From RZYP01 sp964386405 (GTDB lineage: Bacteria > Bacillota > Negativicutes > Acidaminococcales > Acidaminococcaceae): 19,432 nt of DNA. Position numbers and translations under genes: made by a program. The notes below the pieces were generated by a model, which was given only the letters and a program-made list of their open reading frames with translations, was not told the origin of the DNA and did no database searches. How positions within the stretch are numbered: position 1 is the first letter of the stretch; every line of letters begins with the position of its first letter. Shown here in pieces: positions 14,260-19,432 of this stretch. Location of the stretch: NCBI GenBank assembly GCA_964386405.1, contig CAYLRW010000027.1:1-19432 (forward strand), in the 5' to 3' direction.

Positions 14260-14270
14260 GACTTAAAATT
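14232..14270 (+). repeat. Direct repeat TGACTTAAAA flanking the + promoter elements
   Basis: TGACTTAAAA occurs at 14232-14241, over the -35 box, and again at 14259-14268, from the end of the -10 box to the start point. The copies are 27 bases apart. Such placement suits an operator, but the sequence is A-T rich and could be chance. Confidence 0.4.
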
Positions 14271-14382
14271 CAATATTAACCCCAGCCAACGAAGTATTTG
14301 TATATAGAGTGTGCACAAAAGCTATCTTTGTAATTATACAATGCACAGTTACTGGAGAATAAAAATTCAGGAGTGATAAACA

Positions 14383-15120
14383 ATGAATCTGGAAAACAAA
14401 GTGGCAATTGTAACAGGTGGCAATCAGGGGATAGGTTATGCGACGGCTGTAAGCTTGGCAGCAGCTGGTGCAAACGTAGTAATTATGGCCAGAAATGCAA
14501 AAATTAACAGAGAAGCAGTGAATAATATAAATAATTTATACCCTGGCAAGGCAAGCGGCGAAGAGATGGATGTTACCAGCAAAGAATCCGTAAAAGCAGC
14601 TTTTGCAAGAGTTTATCAGAAATTCGGGCACCTTGATATTTTGGTTAATAATGCAGGAATATGCAATTTGTCTCAGCCTTTTGAAGATATAGATGAGGAT
14701 AAATGGGACCAGGTTATGGATGTTAACCTCAAAGGAATTTTGTACTGCGTTAAGGCTGTTATACCAGTATTAAAAAAACAAAATAGTGGCAGCATTATTA
14801 ATGTGGCTTCGCTAGCTGGTGAAGTTGGAGGGATTGCGACATCAGCAGATTATGTGGCGAGTAAAGCTGCAGTTATTGGACTAACAAAATCACTTGCTCG
14901 TTATTTAGGACAGTACAATGTGAATGTCAACGCGGTTGCACCTGGTTTTATTGCTACAGAAATGACTAAGGAAATGAGCATTCCAGTGAATGCTATTCCG
15001 ATGAGACGAGTAGGAAGACCAGAAGATGTGGCAGATGGTATTACATTTTTGGCTTCTGAGCGTGCCAGTTATATTACTGGTATAACGTTGGATATTAACG
15101 GCGGCGTTTTCATGAAATAA
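14383..15120 (+). CDS. Short-chain dehydrogenase/reductase (FabG-like)
   Basis: This NAD(P)-dependent oxidoreductase of the classical short-chain family has 245 residues. The cofactor motif TGGNQGIG is at 11-18, NNAG at 89-92, the structural N115, and the catalytic S143, Y157 and K161 (YVASK). APGFIATEMT (186-195) and the C-terminal GITLDINGG are typical of 3-oxoacyl-ACP reductases and related sugar or hydroxy-acid dehydrogenases. The substrate is not set by these motifs. The aspartate that favours NAD after the second strand is not evident (MARN at 35-38, with R37), so NADP use is plausible. AGGAG lies about 10 bases before the ATG. It is the first gene after the divergent promoter and is followed, without a visible terminator, by the ferredoxin gene 87 bases on. 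A lone redox enzyme next to a hydrogenase suggests disposal of reducing power, but that is inference. Confidence 0.85.
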   Translation: MNLENKVAIVTGGNQGIGYATAVSLAAAGANVVIMARNAKINREAVNNINNLYPGKASGEEMDVTSKESVKAAFARVYQKFGHLDILVNNAGICNLSQPFEDIDEDKWDQVMDVNLKGILYCVKAVIPVLKKQNSGSIINVASLAGEVGGIATSADYVASKAAVIGLTKSLARYLGQYNVNVNAVAPGFIATEMTKEMSIPVNAIPMRRVGRPEDVADGITFLASERASYITGITLDINGGVFMK

Positions 15121-15207
15121 AAGATGATAACAATTAAGATTAATAATATGATAAAATAAAGCTTAGAAAATGGTAACAATTAGTTAGATCAGCGAAAGGA
15201 ATAAGAT

Positions 15208-15489
15208 ATGAAAATAGTAGTCTGCGTTGGATCAAACTGTACAATGATGGGAGCCGACAGTATTATAGCCAGTCTCGAAAATCTTAAAGAGACTATTCTT
15301 AAAAAAGAAGGCGTTAACCCTGTTTTTGACCTCGATATTGAGATAGCAAGATGCCTGGGAGAATGTAAGACTAAGAAAGCGGTTTCTCCGGTTGTCGTAG
15401 TAGATGGCGTTATCTATCATAATGCCTCCCGTGAGGAGATTATGTCAGTAGTATTAGATGCGGCTTTTGATAATATTCTGACTAAGTAG
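15208..15489 (+). CDS. Thioredoxin-like [2Fe-2S] ferredoxin (NuoE/HydC C-terminal type)
   Basis: The 93-residue protein has the compact fold of the thioredoxin-like [2Fe-2S] ferredoxins found as the C-terminal part of NuoE and of HydC-type hydrogenase subunits. The four ligands are visible as C6xxxxC11 (VCVGSNCTMMGAD) and C49xxxC53 (ARCLGECKTKKAV). SPVVVVDGVIYHNASREEI then matches the last strand and helix. It lacks the N-terminal helical domain of full NuoE. The ATG is preceded by AAAGGA. It lies 48 bases before the [FeFe] hydrogenase gene and is likely its electron partner. No NuoF-like flavoprotein accompanies it in the window, so an NADH-linked bifurcating complex is not encoded here. Confidence 0.87.
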   Translation: MKIVVCVGSNCTMMGADSIIASLENLKETILKKEGVNPVFDLDIEIARCLGECKTKKAVSPVVVVDGVIYHNASREEIMSVVLDAAFDNILTK

Positions 15490-15537
15490 TAATGAAATCG
15501 ATAAACGCAAAAGCTAGAAGCACAAGGAGATACGATT

Positions 15538-17043
15538 GTGAGAGAATTTTATAATGACATCATCAACATACGCAGGATGGTGTTTGCGGCCATTGCCAGA
15601 ATTGCCTATGAGGATGAGGATCTGAAGAAGCTTGGCGATGAGACATACCGTTTGATACCGGGAGAGAAAGCACATTACAGAGAGAATATTTTCCGTGAAA
15701 GAGCTGTTATTGGCGAGAGGCTCAGACTTGCTTTGGGCTTGGATGCCAGAACAGCTGCTGAAACAGGGCCAATTTCAGAAGGGATAGAAAATGTTGACGT
15801 GGATACAAGGGTTTATACACCGCCACTTGTATCTGTTATTAAGATTGCCTGCGAAGCTTGTCCGGAAAAAACGGTTTTTGTTACAAATAATTGTCGTAAA
15901 TGTCTTGCACATCCTTGTAAGAATGTTTGCCCTAAAAACGCGATTACGATTGAAAAGAGCGGCGCTCTTATAGATCAAGCTAAGTGCATAAAATGCGGAC
16001 GTTGCAAAACAGAATGTCCTTATCATGCCATCATCGAATATGGCCGGCCTTGCGCTGCAAGCTGTGGCGTGAATGCTATAAAATCAGACTATCTTGGCCG
16101 GGCAGAAATTGATGACAGCAAATGCGTGGCTTGTGGCAATTGTATTCAGGAATGTCCGTTTGGTGCGATTTCCGATAAATCTGAGATATTTCAGCTAATT
16201 AAGGCTATAACCAGCGGTAAGGAAGTATATGCCATTATTGCACCTTCTTTTGTAGGACAATTTGGCGCACTGACAACGCCAGAGCAGGTTTTTGATGGTA
16301 TTCGTGCACTTGGTATAAAAGATGTAGTCGAAGTTGGTTTGGGTGCAGACCTTACAACTTTGAATGAAGCGAAAGAATTTGTAGAAACCGTTCCAGAAAA
16401 AGAACCTTTCATGGGAACGAGCTGTTGTTATTCCTGGAAGTTGATGGTCGAGAAGAATTTTCCTGAGATTAATGATTATATCTCAGAATCCAGTACACCT
16501 ATGGTTTATACTTCACACCATATTAAGAAGAACCATCCGAACAGCAAAGTTGTATTCATCGGACCTTGTATATCCAAAAAACTTGAAGCACTGCAGGACC
16601 ATGTTAAAGACTATGTCGATTTTGTAATAACCTTTGAAGAGCTAATGGGTATGTTTGTAGCCAAAGAAATTGAGCCAGCTGAAATAGAAGTCGAGGGCAA
16701 GATCAAAGACGCTTCCGTAACTGGCAGAGGTTATGCTGTCGGTGGCGGTGTTGCACAGGCTGTTAAAGAAAGAATTCATGAAATAAATCCAACCATGGAG
16801 GTCAAGGTTGAATGCATAGAAGGGCTTGCTGAATGTGTTAAGGTTATGAGGTTGGCGAAGCTGGGCATGAAAAATGGTTTGCTTTTAGAAGGTATGGCCT
16901 GCAAAAATGGATGTATCGGCGGTCCCGGAACTGTTGTGTCGGCTGCACGTTCACGCAAGAGCGTTGCAACCTTTTCCAAAGAATCACCATATAAGTCACC
17001 AGCTGATAATCAGAATATAGATCCGGAAGATATGCCCAAATAA
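15538..17043 (+). CDS. Monomeric [FeFe] hydrogenase with ferredoxin-like iron-sulfur domain
   Basis: The enzyme interconverts protons and hydrogen using reduced ferredoxin and an H-cluster. In 501 residues, the N-terminal ~100 lack a known domain. They are followed by C105xxC108, then C119xxC122xxxxC127xxxC131, the classic C150xxC153xxC156xxxC160, then C172xxxC176 and C196xxC199xxC202xxxC206. At least two, probably more, [4Fe-4S] clusters are therefore expected. The H-cluster domain shows motif 1 TSCCYSW (294-300), motif 2 GPCISKKLE (342-350) and motif 3 EGMACKNGCIGGPG (451-464). The cluster-binding C297, C344, C455 and C459 are kept. Motif 1 has Tyr-Ser in place of the common Pro-Gly/Ala, and motif 2 has Gly for Met. 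This points to a lineage outside the well-studied group A; I suspect group B. The start is GTG, with AAGGAG 8 bases upstream. Maturation genes (HydEFG) are not in the window. Confidence 0.9.
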   Translation: MREFYNDIINIRRMVFAAIARIAYEDEDLKKLGDETYRLIPGEKAHYRENIFRERAVIGERLRLALGLDARTAAETGPISEGIENVDVDTRVYTPPLVSVIKIACEACPEKTVFVTNNCRKCLAHPCKNVCPKNAITIEKSGALIDQAKCIKCGRCKTECPYHAIIEYGRPCAASCGVNAIKSDYLGRAEIDDSKCVACGNCIQECPFGAISDKSEIFQLIKAITSGKEVYAIIAPSFVGQFGALTTPEQVFDGIRALGIKDVVEVGLGADLTTLNEAKEFVETVPEKEPFMGTSCCYSWKLMVEKNFPEINDYISESSTPMVYTSHHIKKNHPNSKVVFIGPCISKKLEALQDHVKDYVDFVITFEELMGMFVAKEIEPAEIEVEGKIKDASVTGRGYAVGGGVAQAVKERIHEINPTMEVKVECIEGLAECVKVMRLAKLGMKNGLLLEGMACKNGCIGGPGTVVSAARSRKSVATFSKESPYKSPADNQNIDPEDMPK

Positions 17044-17157
17044 GTGTAGCTGCAAAGGACGATTTGGAAATTTATTTTTGGTAGTTATTGGTAAAAATAA
17101 ATAGTTTTTAGCAGATAGTTTCAAAATCTGAGTTAATGCTGAATAATGTAACTTCGA

Positions 17158-17189
17158 ACGCTGTCCAATTTTACGGGACAGCGTTTTTT
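17158..17189 (+). terminator. Rho-independent terminator after the hydrogenase gene
   Basis: ACGCTGTCC (17158-17166) pairs perfectly with GGACAGCGT (17176-17184) and is followed by TTTTTT. It lies 114 bases after the hydrogenase stop. The bases between are A-T rich, with no other feature that I can support. The stretch from here to the stress-protein gene (17190-17354) holds no clear gene; a TATAAT near 17232 lacks a well-spaced -35 box. Confidence 0.9.
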
Positions 17190-17354
17190 ATTGTAAAATA
17201 CTGCATTGCCTTACACTATTTGATATATAATGATTGTAGATGGAATAATGTTTAATATTTTATTGCACAAACGTTAGGCTTCCGAAGCTATATGCGGAAT
17301 AATATTTAAATATAAGATTAAAATACATGTTTTTGGATGGGAGTGATATATTAT

Positions 17355-17795
17355 ATGTTTAAGAAAATTTTAGTTCCAATTGATGGCTCTGATACAGCAT
17401 GGAACGCACTTAATCAGGCGATGATTTTAGGTAAGAATTTTGGATCTGACCTTGTGATAGTCCATGTGGTAGAACCGTATAGCGGCAATATAGCTCCTTT
17501 AATCACACCTTGGGATAGCACGGAATTATTTCAGGTTAACAGCGCATTAGAAGAAGCTGGTGAAAAAATTTTAGCTATGGCTAAGGAAAAGTTAGCTAAC
17601 TATGCGAAACATGTAGAATGCATTTTAGAAGTAGGTCACCCAGCAGAACGAATTATAAACCTTTCCAAGGCATCTGGCTGTGATCTTATTGTTATAGGCA
17701 GCAGAGGACTTAGTGGAATTGCCGACTTTCTTCTGGGTGGTGTTAGTTCGAGTGTTGTCGAGTACGCTTCTGTTCCCGTTTTGATTGTAAGATAA
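17355..17795 (+). CDS. Universal stress protein (UspA family)
   Basis: This is a small cytoplasmic protein of the ATP-binding or UspA-like fold, made under stress, starvation or stationary phase. The 146 residues start with MFKKILVPIDGSDTAWNAL, the family's first strand and Asp. They contain IVHVVEPY and end in LIVIGSRGLSGIADFLLGGVSSSVVEYASVPVLIVR. The last segment fits the ATP-binding pattern G-x2-G-x9-G-(S/T), except that the final position is Gly (GSRG...LLGG), so nucleotide binding is uncertain. I chose the ATG at 17355, which gives the family-typical N-terminus and has GGGAG about 11 bases upstream. An in-frame ATG at 17337 adds six atypical residues and has no ribosome binding site. It is a single-gene unit between two terminators. 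Confidence 0.93.
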   Translation: MFKKILVPIDGSDTAWNALNQAMILGKNFGSDLVIVHVVEPYSGNIAPLITPWDSTELFQVNSALEEAGEKILAMAKEKLANYAKHVECILEVGHPAERIINLSKASGCDLIVIGSRGLSGIADFLLGGVSSSVVEYASVPVLIVR

Positions 17796-17816
17796 AGCCT
17801 GCAAATCATACAATTT

Positions 17817-17842
17817 AATATGTGCGTTTTGCACATATTTTT
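17817..17842 (+). terminator. Rho-independent terminator after the universal stress protein gene
   Basis: AATATGTGC (17817-17825), loop GTTTT and GCACATATT (17831-17839) form a perfect 9-pair stem running into TTTTT. It lies 21 bases after the stop. Confidence 0.85.
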
Positions 17843-17933
17843 GATGCTTTTAATAGTTATGTTAATTAGTAAGATGGACGAATCGCAAATTTTACTTTTA
17901 ACTTTTTAGAAGATAAATATGGAGGGGCTAGCC

Positions 17934-19250
17934 ATGTTTTCTCATGCAGAAAAGGTAAACAGGATTGCACAACAACTTAAAGCACGCAAAAGCAGCGTAC
18001 CGTTGACTTTGAAAAAGAAGACCGTTTCGCATGAGGTTCCAAAATCAGGAGGCCACAGTAACTTAGATGAAAAACTTGATATAAGCGATCTTAATGAGAT
18101 AATAGCTATTGATAGAGAGCAAAATATTTGTATTGCAGAACCAGGCGCGACATTTGCGGAGATTGTTGATGCTGCGTTTAAATATGGTTTAGTGCCTTTT
18201 GTCGTTCCTGAACTGAAAACAATTACTGTAGGCGGCGCAGTTGCCGGCTGCTCAATTGAGTCGACATCCTATAAATTCGGCGGGTTTCATGACAGTTGTC
18301 TTGAATATGAAATTCTAACAGCAAAAGGTGATGTACTGATATGCACACCTGATAACGAAAACAGCCTTTTATTTCAGATGCTGCATGGTACCTTTGGCAC
18401 TTTAGGTATAATTACACGAATCAAGTTTAAACTTATGCCAGCAAAGCAGTTCGTAAAGATGACATATGAAAAATACAAGAATTTAGCTGAATTTAAGAAT
18501 GCAATATGGCAACATTACACCAGCAAAGATATAGACTTTATGGACGGTATTATTCATTCACCTTCAGAATATGTACTCAGTGCAGGAAATTTTGTTGATA
18601 ATGCGCCATATACTCACAGTTATGATTGGGTGAGAGTGTATTTCCGCAGTACGGCGAAAAGAACAGAAGACTATTTGAAGACACCTGATTATTTTTTTAG
18701 GTACAACAAAGGCGTAACTAATGTGCATCCAAAATCCTTAATTGCCAGAATATTATTTGGCTGGTTTATTAATTCAAACATTACCTTAAATGTTGTCAAT
18801 GTTTTTAAAAGATTTCTGCCTTCAGGTGTTATTCCAATAACAGTGGATACATTTATTCCGTTTTCAAAGATGAACGCTTTTATGGACTGGTATGAAAAAG
18901 AACTAAATCATTTCCCGTTGTGGTGCGTTCCGTATAAAATTGTACGCAAATATGAATGGATATCAGGTCAATTTCTTGAAAATGTGAAGGATGAACTTTT
19001 TTTGGATATAGCAATATATGGTTTGCATAAGGATAATTCAGAATGCTGCTACAGAATTATTGAAGAAAAGTTGATGGAGCTTGGCGCTATAAAGACACTA
19101 ATTTCAACAAACTTATATTCTGAAAAAGAATTTTGGAGTATTTGGAATAGAAAGAACTATGATCTTGTTAAACAAAAAACTGATCCTGATAACATATTTA
19201 TGAATCTTTACGAAAAAATGTGCAGAACGTCAAGCAAATCAAGCGTTTAA
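17934..19250 (+). CDS. FAD-binding oxidoreductase resembling DHCR24/DIMINUTO
   Basis: The protein belongs to the vanillyl-alcohol-oxidase/FAD-linked (PCMH-type) flavoproteins. With the ATG at 17934 it has 438 residues. The FAD domain covers about 35-170. SGGHSNLDEKLDISDLNEIIAID opens it, followed by AEPGATFAEIVDAA, VPELKTITVGGAVAG (91-105), IESTSYKFGGFHDSCLEYEILTAKGDV (108-134) and GTFGTLGIITRIKFKL (152-167). This run is strongly like eukaryotic delta-24 sterol reductase (DHCR24/DWF1). A substrate domain of about 270 residues follows, without a clear membrane anchor. Bacteria of this kind do not make sterols, so the substrate is unknown; a lipid or isoprenoid is one guess. The start is set by GGAGGGG (17921-17927), 6 bases upstream. 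The ATG at 17919 overlaps that site. No partner gene lies next to it. Confidence 0.83.
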   Translation: MFSHAEKVNRIAQQLKARKSSVPLTLKKKTVSHEVPKSGGHSNLDEKLDISDLNEIIAIDREQNICIAEPGATFAEIVDAAFKYGLVPFVVPELKTITVGGAVAGCSIESTSYKFGGFHDSCLEYEILTAKGDVLICTPDNENSLLFQMLHGTFGTLGIITRIKFKLMPAKQFVKMTYEKYKNLAEFKNAIWQHYTSKDIDFMDGIIHSPSEYVLSAGNFVDNAPYTHSYDWVRVYFRSTAKRTEDYLKTPDYFFRYNKGVTNVHPKSLIARILFGWFINSNITLNVVNVFKRFLPSGVIPITVDTFIPFSKMNAFMDWYEKELNHFPLWCVPYKIVRKYEWISGQFLENVKDELFLDIAIYGLHKDNSECCYRIIEEKLMELGAIKTLISTNLYSEKEFWSIWNRKNYDLVKQKTDPDNIFMNLYEKMCRTSSKSSV

Positions 19251-19293
19251 TGAAAACGAGGATTGTTTTTAACTGTTTCTCAGAAAAGAATAC

Positions 19294-19340
19294 AAATAAA
19301 AACAGAGCCATTCTGCGAAAATCTCGCAAATGGCTCTGTT
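19294..19340 (-). terminator. Terminator of the tRNA-Val transcript
   Basis: AACAGAGCCATT (19301-19312) pairs perfectly with AATGGCTCTGTT (19329-19340). An inner 5-pair stem TGCGA/TCGCA follows after one bulged base. On the minus strand the stem runs into TTTTTATTTGTA. It starts 12 bases after the tRNA 3' end. The + strand side has no T-run, so it is assigned to the tRNA; the folded stem may still affect the end of the convergent flavoprotein transcript. Confidence 0.88.
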
Positions 19341-19352
19341 GCATGTCTAAAA

Positions 19353-19429
19353 TGGTGGGGTTAGGCAGACTCGAACTGCAGACCTCTTCGATGTCAACGA
19401 AGCGCTCTAACCAACTGAGCTATAACCCC
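19353..19429 (-). tRNA. tRNA-Val (anticodon GAC)
   Basis: A complete 77-base tRNA lies on the minus strand. The acceptor stem is GGGGTTA/TAACCCC, the D arm GCTC-AGTTGGTTA-GAGC, the anticodon arm CTTCG-TTGACAT-CGAAG and the variable loop AGGTC. The T arm is TGCAG-TTCGAGT-CTGCC, with discriminator A and an encoded CCA. The anticodon at loop positions 3-5 is GAC, which reads GUC and GUU. The first pair of the T stem (U49-C65) is mismatched; all other stem pairs are canonical. The gene is close to the window edge, so more tRNA genes may lie upstream of it on the right. Confidence 0.97.
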
Positions 19430-19432
19430 TCA

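Noticed and set aside
14276..14473. 65-codon minus-strand frame across the dehydrogenase start
   Set aside because: It overlaps the dehydrogenase start and its leader, lacks a ribosome binding site and has no recognisable domain.
17205..17237. Promoter for the universal stress protein gene around TTGCCT and TATAAT
   Set aside because: The spacer is only about 14 bases, and no better -35 box is found at 16-18 bases, so I do not call it.

Overview
The window looks like a chromosomal stretch from a low-GC, strictly anaerobic member of the Bacillota. A Negativicutes-type organism is my best guess. The grounds are a T-box-controlled ileS next to a proC/ylmH/divIVA cell-division block, purine-rich ribosome binding sites with several GTG and TTG starts, and a hydrogenase with several ferredoxin-type cysteine motifs. 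Placement to genus is not possible from the sequence alone. I see no phage, transposon, integrase or CRISPR.

Left part (1-5650, + strand): the 3' end of proC, then ylmH, divIVA and a histidine-phosphatase-superfamily gene are packed with gaps of 1 to 24 bases. A promoter overlapping the phosphatase stop codon starts a T-box leader with specifier ATC (isoleucine), followed by ileS. IleS most likely starts at a TTG at 2829, after the T-box terminator. Next come a terminator, a promoter and a 57-residue membrane protein, and then a convergent 73-residue hypothetical protein on the minus strand.

Centre (6292-14208, minus strand): one long collinear cluster reads, in transcription order, YheO-type PAS/HTH regulator, livJ, livH, livM, livG, livF, ridA, an L-cysteine-desulfidase-family enzyme (CyuA/YhaM/CdsB) and a protein resembling L-2-amino-thiazoline-4-carboxylate hydrolase. 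The logic is coherent: an amino-acid ABC importer, an enzyme expected to release 2-aminoacrylate and sulfide from cysteine, and RidA, which removes 2-aminoacrylate. The last gene would feed cysteine from a cyclic precursor. I infer a sulfur-amino-acid uptake and breakdown operon. Its leader is unusual. A strong promoter at 14180-14208 is followed by two near-duplicate terminator hairpins, whose arms could also pair with each other, before the regulator. Two further stem-loops lie between livJ and livH and between livF and ridA.

Right part (14231-19250, + strand): a divergent promoter leads to a short-chain dehydrogenase, a thioredoxin-like [2Fe-2S] ferredoxin and a single-chain [FeFe] hydrogenase with an altered active-site motif. 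A terminator, a universal stress protein and a FAD-binding oxidoreductase resembling DHCR24/DIMINUTO follow. The window closes with a tRNA-Val(GAC) and its terminator on the minus strand.
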